Positions 7,902-16,982 of a stretch of 64,000 nucleotides of DNA are shown one piece after another. The DNA lies in assembly GCF_001613265.1 (NCBI RefSeq), contig NZ_BDCA01000017.1, positions 62,001-126,000 on the forward strand. The letters run 5' to 3'. How positions within the stretch are numbered: the first letter of the stretch is position 1; every line of letters starts with the position of its first letter. Made by a program: the position numbers and the translations under genes. The notes under the pieces are model-generated. The model was not told the DNA's origin and made no database searches. It saw nothing but the letters and a program-made list of their open reading frames with translations. The DNA is from Nocardia vermiculata NBRC 100427 (lineage in GTDB: Bacteria; Actinomycetota; Actinomycetes; Mycobacteriales; Mycobacteriaceae).

Positions 7902-10081
7902 TTCAGCCCGGCGGCATCCATTCCGCGCAGCTCCTTCTTCAGGTCCGCGATTTCGTCACGCAGTCGGCCGGCGAGCTCGAACTGCAGTTCACGCGCAGCG
8001 TTCATCATCTGGTCGGTCAGCTGGGCCACCAGGTCCGCCAGTTCCGCGCGCGGCATATTCGCCAGATCGCGACCTTCGTATACCCCCGCACTCACGGCGC
8101 GACCGGGTTCACCCTGGGCACGGCGGCCCCGGCTGGCATTGCGGCCGGAACCGCCGATCTCCACTTCGGTCTCGTCCGCTTCGCGGTACACCTGATCCAG
8201 GATGTCGGCGATCTTCTTGCGCAACGGTTGCGGGTCGATCCCGTGTTCCTCGTTGTAGGCGACCTGTTTCGCGCGGCGCCGTTCGGTCTCGTCGATCGCT
8301 TGACGCATCGAGTCGGTGATCTTGTCGGCGTACATGTGCACCTCACCCGAGACGTTGCGGGCGGCGCGGCCGATGGTCTGGATCAGGCTGGTGCTACTGC
8401 GCAGGAACCCTTCCTTGTCGGCGTCCAGAATCGCCACCAGCGATACCTCCGGAAGGTCGAGCCCCTCACGCAGCAGGTTGATACCGACCAGCACGTCGTA
8501 TTCGCCCAGGCGAAGCTGGCGCAGCAGTTCGACGCGGCGCAGCGTGTCGATTTCGGAATGCAGATAGCGCACCCGCACACCGAGCCCGAGCAGATAGTCG
8601 GTGAGGTCCTCGGCCATCTTCTTGGTGAGCGTGGTGACCAGCACCCGCTCGTCGCGTTCGGTGCGCGCCCGAATCTCGTGGACGAGATCGTCGATCTGCC
8701 CCTGGGTGGGTTTGACCACGACCTGCGGATCGACCAGCCCCGTCGGTCGAATCACCTGTTCGACGAACTCGCCGCCGGTACTGCCGAGTTCGTACGGTCC
8801 CGGCGTCGCCGACATGTACACGGTCTGGCCGATCCGGTCGGCGAACTCCTCCCAGGTCAGTGGGCGGTTGTCGACCGCGGACGGGAGCCGGAAACCGTAT
8901 TCGACCAGGTTGCGCTTGCGCGACATGTCGCCCTCGTACATTCCGCCGATCTGCGGGACGGTCACATGCGACTCGTCGACGATCAGCAGGAAGTCCTCCG
9001 GGAAGTAGTCCAGCAGGGTCGCCGGTGCCGAACCCGCCGCACGGCCGTCGATATGCCGCGAGTAGTTCTCGATACCCGAACAGAACCCGACCTGCCGAAT
9101 CATTTCCAGGTCGTACTGGGTGCGCATGCGCAGCCGCTGCGCCTCGAGCAGCTTGCCCTGGCGTTCCAGTTCGGCCAGGCGTGCCTCGAGTTCGGTCTCG
9201 ATATCGCCGACCGCGCGCTCCATCCGTTCCGGTCCGGCCACATAGTGGGTGGCGGGGAAGATTCGCAGCGTGTCGACCTGACGCACCACATCCCCGGTGA
9301 GCGGGTGCAAGTAGTACAACGCCTCGATCTCGTCGCCGAAGAATTCGATGCGGACGGCGAGTTCCTCATAGGACGGGATGATCTCCACGGTGTCGCCGCG
9401 GACCCGGAACGACCCGCGGGTGAACGACATGTCGTTGCGGGTGTACTGCACGTCGACCAGCAGTCGCAGCAGCCGGTCGCGGTCCACCTCGGCGCCCACC
9501 TCGAGCTGGACGGACCGGTCCAGATAGGACTGCGGGGTACCGAGGCCGTAGATACACGACACCGAGGCCACCACCACCACGTCACGGCGCGAGAGCAGAC
9601 TCGAGGTGGCCGAGTGCCGCAGCCGCTCCACATCGTCGTTGATGGAGGAGTCCTTCTCGATATAGGTGTCGGTCTGGGCGATGTAGGCCTCGGGTTGGTA
9701 GTAGTCGTAGTAGGAGACGAAGTACTCCACCGCGTTGTGCGGCAACATCTCGCGCAGTTCGTTGGCCAACTGCGCCGCAAGGGTCTTGTTCGGTGCCATG
9801 ACCAGCGTGGGGCGCTGCACCTTCTCGATCAGCCACGCGGCCGTCGCGGACTTACCGGTGCCGGTGGCGCCGAGCAGCACCACATCCTTCTCCCCCACCC
9901 GCAACCGGTGTTCCAGCTCTGCGATCGCGGTGGGCTGGTCACCGGCGGGCTTGTGCTCACTGACCACCTCGAAATGCCCATCGGAGCGCTCGATCGCCCC
10001 GATGGGCCGGAACTCCGAATGTGCCAGCGGCTGCCCACCGGGTTCGTCCGAGTCCGCGGGGATCTCCGTTGCGAAAGCCAT
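7898..10081 (-). CDS. uvrB: UvrB, excinuclease ABC subunit B
   Basis: Damage-verifying helicase-like subunit of nucleotide excision repair, 727 aa. Walker A GATGTGKS is at 71-78, the damage-probing beta-hairpin YYDYYQPEAYI follows at about residue 115, and motifs VDESH, MSATPG and IGRAARN complete the SF2 core. A C-terminal UVR motif (AARELQFELAGRLRDEI) binds UvrC. The frame is open 42 codons further upstream, but family N-termini (HSEFRP... at about residue 21) place the start at ATG 10081. About 800 bases upstream are non-coding. The stop overlaps the AraC-type start by four bases. Confidence 0.96.
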   Translation of the reverse strand: MAFATEIPADSDEPGGQPLAHSEFRPIGAIERSDGHFEVVSEHKPAGDQPTAIAELEHRLRVGEKDVVLLGATGTGKSATAAWLIEKVQRPTLVMAPNKTLAAQLANELREMLPHNAVEYFVSYYDYYQPEAYIAQTDTYIEKDSSINDDVERLRHSATSSLLSRRDVVVVASVSCIYGLGTPQSYLDRSVQLEVGAEVDRDRLLRLLVDVQYTRNDMSFTRGSFRVRGDTVEIIPSYEELAVRIEFFGDEIEALYYLHPLTGDVVRQVDTLRIFPATHYVAGPERMERAVGDIETELEARLAELERQGKLLEAQRLRMRTQYDLEMIRQVGFCSGIENYSRHIDGRAAGSAPATLLDYFPEDFLLIVDESHVTVPQIGGMYEGDMSRKRNLVEYGFRLPSAVDNRPLTWEEFADRIGQTVYMSATPGPYELGSTGGEFVEQVIRPTGLVDPQVVVKPTQGQIDDLVHEIRARTERDERVLVTTLTKKMAEDLTDYLLGLGVRVRYLHSEIDTLRRVELLRQLRLGEYDVLVGINLLREGLDLPEVSLVAILDADKEGFLRSSTSLIQTIGRAARNVSGEVHMYADKITDSMRQAIDETERRRAKQVAYNEEHGIDPQPLRKKIADILDQVYREADETEVEIGGSGRNASRGRRAQGEPGRAVSAGVYEGRDLANMPRAELADLVAQLTDQMMNAARELQFELAGRLRDEIADLKKELRGMDAAGLK

Positions 10082-10880
10082 GGTCACCAGGGTAGGCCCG
10101 ACCACCGACAAGTTCCGGCGACGCGTTGCCCGCCGCGACACGCCCGGCGCTGTCGGATCCGGTCTCGAACACGACTCCCGACGATCACGCGCAGGACAAC
10201 CCCACACACATCACTGTGACTCACGCCACTGAAATGGACCGCGTCCCGACGGCCGGTGCGACGACCGGAGGACGGTCTCCTCCGGCTCCGGTTCGGCGCC
10301 GGGCAACCGCGCCGCAAGTGCGGCCGAGGCCGACCCGGCACTGCCACCCGCATCGCCCCACACCGACGATCGAGGCGGCCCCTTCCCCCGCCACACACCC
10401 CTCCCGACACCCCGGAGATCGAAGCGCCACCCGAGTGAAATGTAATAGCCTGCACCGCACCGAATTCGATCTTTTTCGCGCACGCGGCGCCCGGGCACAC
10501 CACATCGCAGAAAGCCGGACTATTCGAACAATCCGAAGTATCGCGGATACCGATACCACCGCACACACCCGCTATCCGCAGTTCGGAGAATTTCGTATAG
10601 ATCCGACAAATGCCATGCACCGCCCGATGCCGGACCCCGGCGCCGAGTGCATCGAGCGGCGGTGAAATCCCGTTTGCCGGATCGGTGCGAGCACTGCACC
10701 GGCAACCCTTCGTCGCGGCCACCGATACACCCGCACTTTGTCCGAAATGTCCGGCAGCGCAATACAGTCCGAAGATAACGAAACGGCCGAAACAGGCGGC
10801 TTCCGTACCGTTTTCACACCTGCACGCGAGGTTGCTCCGGGTGTAGGCTGAATCGATCGGAGTCGAGAGGGGCAAGTACC
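10082..10880. other. Long intergenic region between uvrB and the DUF402 pair
   Basis: A divergent intergenic gap of 799 bases. Open frames across it (for example 10126-10665 on plus) are Pro/Arg/Thr-rich, lack ribosome sites and look like GC-driven noise. It probably carries the uvrB promoter on minus and the DUF402 promoter on plus. I searched by eye for TCGAAC-N4-GTTCGA SOS boxes and found only half sites (near 10159). The AT content rises in 10430-10850, as expected for promoters. Confidence 0.4.
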
Positions 10881-11504
10881 ATGGCCGGTTTCCTCGCTGA
10901 TCGTGTCGCCCGAAGTCTGCGCACTGCCGCATCCAATGGAGTCAGCCGCATGTCACCGAATCCCACCAATCCTGCGGGTCACGAAAACAATATTCCGGCC
11001 GCGCCGCGTAAACCACGGGTGGAATATTTCGATATCGCCGATCTCACCAGAACCGATTCGCGCGGTTTCGTGCATTCCGTCGACAGCTACAAGGTGGAAC
11101 CGTGGGGGCTGTATCTGGTGCGGGCCGCCGACACCGCGCCGTACCGCTATACCGAGACCTGGCTGCTACCCCAGCAGTCGCTACGGGTCACGATGCATCA
11201 CGTCAACGCCGCGCACGACCGCGATCCGATCTATCACATCTATATCGGTGACTTCGCCCGGACCGGGCCGAAGCGCTGGCGGGCCGAGTACCACTACATC
11301 GATATCGTCGCCCGCAACGGCCACCCCTGCGAACTCGACGGCGTCGAGGAACTGTTCGCCGCACAGACCGCCGGGCTCATCTCCTCCGATGCCACACAGC
11401 GGGCCTTCAAACATGCCACTGCCGTCGTCGACGGCATCGCCTCCCACGACCACCACTTCGAACGCTGGCTCATCGCCGAGGGCGTTACCCTGCACTGGCT
11501 GTGA
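10881..11504 (+). CDS. DUF402 family protein, first of tandem pair
   Basis: A 207-residue DUF402-type protein. The family's closing region is clear: YIDIVARNG... then DGVEELFAAQTAGLISSDATQRA, the usual D-E-L ... GLIS/A pattern. DUF402 folds include nucleoside di/triphosphatases and fluoroacetate-resistance proteins, so a phosphatase activity is possible but not shown. It shares with its neighbour the segments VEYFDI/IEYFDL, VEPWGLY and WLLP, so the two are paralogues. A single gene in this position and orientation (Rv1632c) lies between coaE and uvrB in M. tuberculosis. The ATG at 10881 follows a GAGAGGGG stretch; an internal ATG at 10950 is an alternative. Confidence 0.75.
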   Translation: MAGFLADRVARSLRTAASNGVSRMSPNPTNPAGHENNIPAAPRKPRVEYFDIADLTRTDSRGFVHSVDSYKVEPWGLYLVRAADTAPYRYTETWLLPQQSLRVTMHHVNAAHDRDPIYHIYIGDFARTGPKRWRAEYHYIDIVARNGHPCELDGVEELFAAQTAGLISSDATQRAFKHATAVVDGIASHDHHFERWLIAEGVTLHWL

Positions 11505-11544
11505 TCCGACCGAACCGCGGCGGCACCGACGGTAGATTCGGGGC

Positions 11545-12087
11545 ATGACCGAGGGGCATGTGGTCGATCTGCATCGACCGAAAATCGAATACTTCGATCT
11601 GACACGTTCGACGAACACCGACCCGAAGGGGTTCGTGCGGCCGGTCGAGCAGTACCGGGTCGAGCCCTGGGGGCTGTACATGGCCCGCACCGCCGACCAT
11701 CCGCAATTCCACTACATCCAGTCCTGGCTGCTGCCGCGACTGTCGCTGCGTGCCACCATCTTCCACTTCCGCCCGGCCCACGAACGCGATCAGGACTACT
11801 ACCTCGACATCGGCGAATTCGGTCCGCACGGACCACAGCGCTGGAAATCGGTCGACCACTACCTCGACATCGTCGTCCGCACCGGCCGCGACGCCACCCT
11901 GCTCGACGTCGACGAACTTCTCGCCGCACATACGGCCGGCTACCTGAGCCTGTCCGAGGCACAGCGAGCCATCGAGATCGCCACCACCACCATCGACGGA
12001 ATCGCCGCACACGGCCACGATTTCGTGGCGTGGCTGCGTTCGCTCGACATCGACATCGACATCGACATCGACATCGACCGAAAATAG
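11545..12087 (+). CDS. DUF402 family protein, second of tandem pair, with (Asp-Ile) repeat tail
   Basis: 180-residue paralogue of the preceding gene, 40 bases downstream on the same strand. It keeps the DUF402 core (YLDIVVRTGRD... VDELLAAHTAGYLSLSEAQRA). The C-terminus departs from its twin: after VAWLRSL it runs into alternating Asp-Ile residues encoded by a GACATC repeat, then R-K and stop. The tail is probably non-catalytic and may vary in length between strains. It converges on coaE with only two bases between the stops. Function unknown beyond the family. Confidence 0.75.
   Translation: MTEGHVVDLHRPKIEYFDLTRSTNTDPKGFVRPVEQYRVEPWGLYMARTADHPQFHYIQSWLLPRLSLRATIFHFRPAHERDQDYYLDIGEFGPHGPQRWKSVDHYLDIVVRTGRDATLLDVDELLAAHTAGYLSLSEAQRAIEIATTTIDGIAAHGHDFVAWLRSLDIDIDIDIDIDRK
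12046..12078 (+). repeat. Hexanucleotide tandem repeat (GACATC) x 5.5 inside a coding region
   Basis: Five full copies of GACATC plus GAC, all in frame as Asp-Ile, at the 3' end of the second DUF402 gene. A six-base unit changes length without breaking the frame. Confidence 0.95.
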
Positions 12088-12089
12088 CG

Positions 12090-13283
12090 CTACCGGCCGC
12101 CCGGCACGCGGTCTCGAACCTCGTCGAACCACGGATTACGTGCCGCGAGATACGCAGCGCGCGCCGCCGCACCCTCCAGACCGGCAGCCGCGGCTTCGGC
12201 CTTCGTTTTCACGGCCGCGTACTCCGCGCGCGCCCGGTCGTCGGTGCGCATCCAGTCCCGGAACGCGAGCGCGAATCGTTGTTCGGGCGCGCCCTCCACG
12301 CGCACCCGAATATCGGCGAGCCGCCCGGGATCGGCGCTGCCGTGCCGCCGCTCGCCACCGGGTTCCGCCGTGTTCGGGTCCGCCACGGCGAATTCCGGAT
12401 CTTCCCCGCGCACGGATTCCGCGCGCGGGAATCCCGCGTCGGCCAGTCGATCGGCCAGTGCGTCGGCGACCGCGAGGTCGGCGACGGTGATCTGAATATC
12501 GATCACATCCACCGCGGCGAGTCCGGGCACCGCCGTGGAGCCGATGTGATCGATACTCCGTGCGTCCGCACCGCAGGTGAGCCACAACCGTGCGATCACC
12601 CGCTGCGCCTGATCGGCCCAGCGCGGATCCGGGTCGGACACCCGTACCGGGCCCGGCCGGTGCGCGGGCGTCCGGTCGCGCACGTTTCGTTCGAAGGGGA
12701 CCAGACGTTCCTCCCACAGCCGGCGCACCTGCGGGGCCAGGTCATCGGCGCCGGCATTGTTGTCCAGCAACACATCCGCGGCCGCCCGCCGCTGCTCGTC
12801 ACTCGCCTGAGCCTTGATCCGGGCCAGGGCGTCCGCGCGGTTCACCCCGCGGAACTCCTCCAGTCGCTGCACCCGGGTCTGCTCGTCTGCCATGACGATG
12901 ACCACCAGATTCATCATCGCCCCGAGGCCGTTCTCCACCAGCAGGGGAACATCCTGCACCACAACAGCATCGGAGGGCGCAGCACCGATCAGTTCCATGG
13001 TGCGGCGACCGACCAACGGATGGGTGATCGCATTGAGGGTTGCCCGGGAATCGTCGTCGGCGAAGGCCACCGCAGCCAGTGCCGGCCGATCGAGACTGCC
13101 GTCGGCGGCGAGGATGCCGGATCCGAATGCCTCCACCAGCGCCGCCAGCCCCTCGGTGCCGGGCTCGACCACCTCACGAGCGATGGCGTCGCTGTCGACG
13201 AGCACCGCTCCGTACTCCACCAGCAGCCGCGCCACCGTCGACTTACCCGCTCCCATGCCTCCGGTGAGACCGATACGCAACAT
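12090..13283 (-). CDS. coaE: Dephospho-CoA kinase fused to a GrpB/UPF0157 domain
   Basis: Last step of coenzyme A synthesis: ATP-dependent phosphorylation of dephospho-CoA. The N-terminal half (residues 1-195) has the P-loop GGMGAGKS (8-15), the CoaE-typical DSDAIAREVV, and a DVPLLVENGL lid region. From about residue 205 to 390 a GrpB/UPF0157 nucleotidyltransferase-like domain follows, with SIDHIGSTAVPGL and, near the C-terminus, YAAVKTKAEAAAAG. Total 397 aa, similar to the fused mycobacterial CoaE. The frame extends to 13340, but the CoaE N-terminus MLRIGLTGG marks 13283; GGGGAG abuts that ATG, so TTG at 13280 is an alternative start. Confidence 0.93.
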   Translation of the reverse strand: MLRIGLTGGMGAGKSTVARLLVEYGAVLVDSDAIAREVVEPGTEGLAALVEAFGSGILAADGSLDRPALAAVAFADDDSRATLNAITHPLVGRRTMELIGAAPSDAVVVQDVPLLVENGLGAMMNLVVIVMADEQTRVQRLEEFRGVNRADALARIKAQASDEQRRAAADVLLDNNAGADDLAPQVRRLWEERLVPFERNVRDRTPAHRPGPVRVSDPDPRWADQAQRVIARLWLTCGADARSIDHIGSTAVPGLAAVDVIDIQITVADLAVADALADRLADAGFPRAESVRGEDPEFAVADPNTAEPGGERRHGSADPGRLADIRVRVEGAPEQRFALAFRDWMRTDDRARAEYAAVKTKAEAAAAGLEGAAARAAYLAARNPWFDEVRDRVPGGR

Positions 13284-13575
13284 CTCCCCAGTCTCGCATT
13301 TCCCGGCACCCACCGAGCCCGCGCCCCGCCCGGACCGCACGACCGAGGGGATTACCCAGCATCCGAACTCTTCTCACCTCGACAGGACGGTATTTCCCAT
13401 TCCGTGACGGCTGCGATATCAATCCGCAACTTTTTCCGATCGGGTGGCGCATTTTATCGACAAGTTTCCGACACGCCCGGCAAAACGACACCCAAAATCC
13501 GTAGTCGATCCATTTCTTCCGCTAAAGTTTCGCGGCAGGCGAGCCACGGCCGACGAAGCTAGCGAAGGAAGTTCA

Positions 13576-13782
13576 TTGAGCACCACGACCATCCAGTCGG
13601 GCCGCCACCGGCTGGGTACCGCAGGCACCGTGCACTGCATCCGAATTCCCGCTGTCGCCGCCGCACTGGCCGAACATCGCCGTTCCTGGTTGACCGCGCT
13701 GCTGCTCCCGGCCCGGCACAGTCTCGCCGCCCTGCGCAACCGTGGTATCGCTACCCGTTGGGTGCCGGCCACCGCGAGCTGA
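13576..13782 (+). CDS. Small protein of unknown function
   Basis: A 68-residue frame opening at TTG 13576, preceded by GAAGGAAG with about 5-nt spacing. The sequence is basic, with a mildly hydrophobic helix (SWLTALLLPARHSL, about residues 37-50) and no recognised motif. It converges with the phospholipase C gene, 14 bases away. The good ribosome site and the AT-richer upstream sequence favour a real gene, but it could be noise. Confidence 0.42.
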   Translation: MSTTTIQSGRHRLGTAGTVHCIRIPAVAAALAEHRRSWLTALLLPARHSLAALRNRGIATRWVPATAS

Positions 13783-13796
13783 CCGGCACCGCACAC

Positions 13797-15326
13797 TCAC
13801 ACTGCGCCACTCGGACTACGTCGCACTCCCGGTTCCTGCACGGGCATCGCATTCGGCGGCACCGGATACGGCACTCCGGCCCCGGCGGTGCCGAGTGCGA
13901 TATTCGGGCCACATTGCGCCAGTGCCGCATCCACTTTCGCCCGCGGGTCGGTAATTCGTGGCGGCACGGAATCGGGTGCGGAGCCGAAATCGAAGGCCGA
14001 GGTCATATCTCCGGTGACGCCACGCCGCCATGCTGTGAGGTTCGGAACCTCCACCCCGAAACGCTTTTCGAGCAAACGCAATTGCGAGGTGTGGTCGAAG
14101 GTCTGTGAAGCGACCAGACCACCCCGTGAATAGGGCGAAATAACGAAACACGGGACGCGGTAACCCAATCCGATAGGTCCGGCGATGCCCTTCGCGGCCG
14201 GAACCCCGGCAAGGTCCACGGTCAGGAACTCTCCGGGCGTCCCCGGCGGCGGGGTGGGCGGGGTGACGTGATCGAAGAACCCGCCGTTCTCGTCGTAGCT
14301 GACGATGAGCGCCGTCTTCTCCCACACCCGCGGGTTCGAGGTCAGGATGTCGAGCACCTGCATGATCCCGACTGCCCCCAGAGCTGGTGGCAGGGCAGGA
14401 TGTTCACAATTGAACAGCGGCGGAATCACCCACGACACGGCCGGCAACCGATCGGCCGCGACATCGGCCGCGAAGTCCTGCGGGTAGACCGGCGCCTTTC
14501 CACGCCGCGCCAACTCGGAGGCCGGGTCGGCGGCCTGAGTGAAACATCCCATCATGCCGTCCAGAATCACCGACGAGATCGGCCCGGCGTCACGGTTGTT
14601 GTAGATCTTCCAGTCGACCCCCGCCTCCGAGAGGTTCTCCGGATAGGTGCGCCAGCTGTAGACGTTCTGCGGTATCAGCGTGGGGGTTTCGACCAGCGGG
14701 CCACCGGCCACGCCGTCGGGATCGATGGTCGCCGACACCCAGTACAGCCGGTTCGGGTCGGTAGGGCCGAGAACCGAGCAGTGATAGTGATCGCACAGGG
14801 TGAACGCATCGGCCAGGTCGTGATGGACGGGGATATCGGCCCGGGTGTGATATCCCATGGCGGCCGGCCCGTTGGCGGCCCCGACACTGGCGATCGACAT
14901 CGGCATCCAGCGGTCGTTGGCGCCACCGTTCCAGGCCTCGTGCATACCCGCCCACGAGTGGTCGGGATCGTTCACGCATTCGCCGTCGAGAGTCGGACCG
15001 CGGGTGGTGTCGAGCCGGAACGGAAGCTGGTAACCGCCGGGGTCGGGCCCCACCCCCGGCGTGTAGCCGTACTGCTGCCAGGCCGCGGACGGATCGCCGA
15101 AACCGCGCACCCCGGACAGAGTTCCGAAGTAGTGATCGAAGGAGCGGTTCTCCTGCATGAGCAAGACGAAATGCTCGATATCGCCGAGCCCGCCCATACC
15201 GGCCGGATCGGCGGCGTGCGCCCGCTCGATGATCGGATTCGCCCAGGCCGCAAGTGCTCCCGCCCCTCCCGCCGCCATGGCCTTGGCCAGGAAATCGCGT
15301 CTATTGATGCCGTCGAACAGACCCAT
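13797..15326 (-). CDS. Tat-exported phospholipase C (mycobacterial PlcA-D family)
   Basis: Alkaline-phosphatase-superfamily phosphoesterase expected to hydrolyse phosphatidylcholine or related lipids outside the membrane. The 509-residue length matches the M. tuberculosis Plc proteins. A twin-arginine motif RRDFLAK is at 9-15, followed by an Ala/Gly-rich hydrophobic stretch and a likely cleavage after AHA (about residue 38). The catalytic region includes LLMQENRSFDHYFGTL, with the conserved Glu-Asn, and later CDHYHCSVLGPT and SYDENGGFFDH. The open frame continues to 15479, but ATG 15326 gives the correct Tat signal. It sits between coaE and rpsA, where mycobacteria have no plc gene. Confidence 0.9.
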   Translation of the reverse strand: MGLFDGINRRDFLAKAMAAGGAGALAAWANPIIERAHAADPAGMGGLGDIEHFVLLMQENRSFDHYFGTLSGVRGFGDPSAAWQQYGYTPGVGPDPGGYQLPFRLDTTRGPTLDGECVNDPDHSWAGMHEAWNGGANDRWMPMSIASVGAANGPAAMGYHTRADIPVHHDLADAFTLCDHYHCSVLGPTDPNRLYWVSATIDPDGVAGGPLVETPTLIPQNVYSWRTYPENLSEAGVDWKIYNNRDAGPISSVILDGMMGCFTQAADPASELARRGKAPVYPQDFAADVAADRLPAVSWVIPPLFNCEHPALPPALGAVGIMQVLDILTSNPRVWEKTALIVSYDENGGFFDHVTPPTPPPGTPGEFLTVDLAGVPAAKGIAGPIGLGYRVPCFVISPYSRGGLVASQTFDHTSQLRLLEKRFGVEVPNLTAWRRGVTGDMTSAFDFGSAPDSVPPRITDPRAKVDAALAQCGPNIALGTAGAGVPYPVPPNAMPVQEPGVRRSPSGAV

Positions 15327-15459
15327 GCGGCCGAGACCTTCCACGTAGATGACCAGGAGGATTGCCAGATCCTCGCCGAGGATAATGCACCGGCGCCCGC
15401 CGCGCTGGCGCAGCGCGCGGCAGCGGCTGGTAGCAGTGGCTCGACCCGAGGCAGAAGGC

Positions 15460-15499
15460 AAACGAAGGCCCCGGTCCATTCGGACCGGGGCCTTCGTTT
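15460..15499 (-). terminator. Rho-independent terminator of rpsA
   Basis: A perfect 18-bp stem: the left arm 15460-15477 (AAACGAAGGCCCCGGTCC) is exactly complementary to 15482-15499, with a four-base loop. It lies 14 bases past the rpsA stop on the minus strand and ends in TTT. The AAA/TTT flanks make it usable in both directions. Confidence 0.88.
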
Positions 15500-15512
15500 C
15501 AGCTAGGCGAAT

Positions 15513-16982
15513 TTACGCGTTGCCGGACAGCTTCTCCCGCAGCGCGGCGAGCTGCGCATCGCTGGCCAGCGAACCGCCGGTCGACTCGGAGGAGCTGGTC
15601 GACGCGCTCTGCGCGCCGCTCTCGGAGGAGTAGTTGCCGGAGGCGGCACCACTGGCGGCCTCGGCGGCGGCGTCGGCCGCCATCTTCTCCATCTGAGCGG
15701 TGTGCATCTTGTGACGACGCTCGGCCTCGGCGTAGCGGTTCTCCCACTCTTCCCGCTGCTTGTCGTAGCCCTCGAGCCATTCGTTGGTCTCGGGGTCGAA
15801 GCCCTCGGGGAAGATGTAGTTGCCCTGCTCGTCGTAGCTGTCGGCCATGCCGTACTTCGACGGGTCGAACTCGGCGTGGTAGTCCTCGTTGGCCTGCTTC
15901 AGCGACAGCGAGATCCGACGACGCTCCAGGTCGATGTCGATGACCTTGACCATCGCGTCGTCGCCGACGGCGACGACCTGGTCCGGCACCTCGACGTGGC
16001 GCTCGGCCAGCTCGGAGATGTGCACCAGACCCTCGATGCCCTCTTCGACGCGCACGAACGCACCGAACGGAACCAGCTTGGTGACCTTGCCGGGCACGAT
16101 CTGGCCGATGGCGTGGGTGCGGGCGAACTGACGCCACGGGTCTTCCTGAGTCGCCTTGAGCGACAGCGAAACCCGCTCGCGGTCCAGGTCGACGTCGAGA
16201 ACCTCGACGGTGACCTCCATGCCGACCTCGACAACCTCGGACGGGTGGTCGATGTGCTTCCAGGACAGCTCGGAGACGTGCACCAGACCGTCGACGCCGC
16301 CGAGATCGACGAACGCACCGAAGTTGACGATCGAGGACACGACGCCCTTGCGGACCTGGCCCTTCTGCAGCTGATGCAGGAACTCGCTGCGGACCTCGGA
16401 CTGGGTCTGCTCCAGCCAGGCGCGACGCGACAGCACCACGTTGTTGCGGTTCTTGTCGAGCTCGATGATCTTGGCCTCGATCTCCTTGCCGACGTACGGC
16501 TGCAGATCGCGGACGCGACGCATCTCGACGAGGGAGGCAGGCAGGAAGCCACGCAGGCCGATGTCCAGGATCAGACCACCCTTGACGACCTCGATGACGG
16601 TGCCCTTGACGGCCTCGTCCTTCTCCTTGAGCTCCTCGATCGTGCCCCACGCGCGCTCGTACTGCGCACGCTTCTTCGACAGGATCAGGCGGCCTTCCTT
16701 GTCCTCCTTGGTGAGAACGAGGGCCTCGACCTCATCGCCCACGGAAACGACCTCGTTGGGGTCGACATCGTGTTTGATGGACAGCTCACGGGAAGGGATG
16801 ACGCCTTCGGTCTTGTAACCGATGTCGAGCAGGACCTCGTCGCGATCGACCTTGACGATGGTGCCTTCGACGATATCGCCGTCGTTGAAGTACTTGATCG
16901 TCTTGTCGATGGCGGCGAGGAAGTCCTCGGCGGAGCCGATGTCGTTGACGGCTACCTGCGGCGAGGTGACGGTGGTGGGCAT
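15513..16982 (-). CDS. rpsA: 30S ribosomal protein S1
   Basis: mRNA-binding ribosomal protein; in mycobacteria also discussed as a pyrazinoic-acid target. 489 aa with four S1/OB repeats at about residues 35-105, 120-190, 205-275 and 290-360. The third and fourth carry the classic FGAFV motifs (NFGAFVDLGGVDGLVH, PFGAFVRVEEGIEGLVH). The C-terminal tail is Ala/Ser-rich and disordered and ends SDAQLAALREKLSGNA, as in mycobacterial RpsA. The start ATG 16982 matches the family N-terminus (TVTSPQVAVNDIGS). The frame also allows ATG 17024, preceded by GAGAG. Followed by a strong terminator. Confidence 0.96.
   Translation of the reverse strand: MPTTVTSPQVAVNDIGSAEDFLAAIDKTIKYFNDGDIVEGTIVKVDRDEVLLDIGYKTEGVIPSRELSIKHDVDPNEVVSVGDEVEALVLTKEDKEGRLILSKKRAQYERAWGTIEELKEKDEAVKGTVIEVVKGGLILDIGLRGFLPASLVEMRRVRDLQPYVGKEIEAKIIELDKNRNNVVLSRRAWLEQTQSEVRSEFLHQLQKGQVRKGVVSSIVNFGAFVDLGGVDGLVHVSELSWKHIDHPSEVVEVGMEVTVEVLDVDLDRERVSLSLKATQEDPWRQFARTHAIGQIVPGKVTKLVPFGAFVRVEEGIEGLVHISELAERHVEVPDQVVAVGDDAMVKVIDIDLERRRISLSLKQANEDYHAEFDPSKYGMADSYDEQGNYIFPEGFDPETNEWLEGYDKQREEWENRYAEAERRHKMHTAQMEKMAADAAAEAASGAASGNYSSESGAQSASTSSSESTGGSLASDAQLAALREKLSGNA

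Noticed and set aside
10150..10175. SOS box upstream of uvrB
   Set aside because: Only one half (TCGAAC) is present; the second half does not match GTTCGA.
7661..10219. An 852-residue plus-strand open frame opposite uvrB
   Set aside because: Shadow of uvrB; no motif or ribosome site.
10126..10665. A 179-residue frame in the uvrB/DUF402 gap
   Set aside because: Thr/Pro/Arg/His-rich, no ribosome site, no recognisable sequence.
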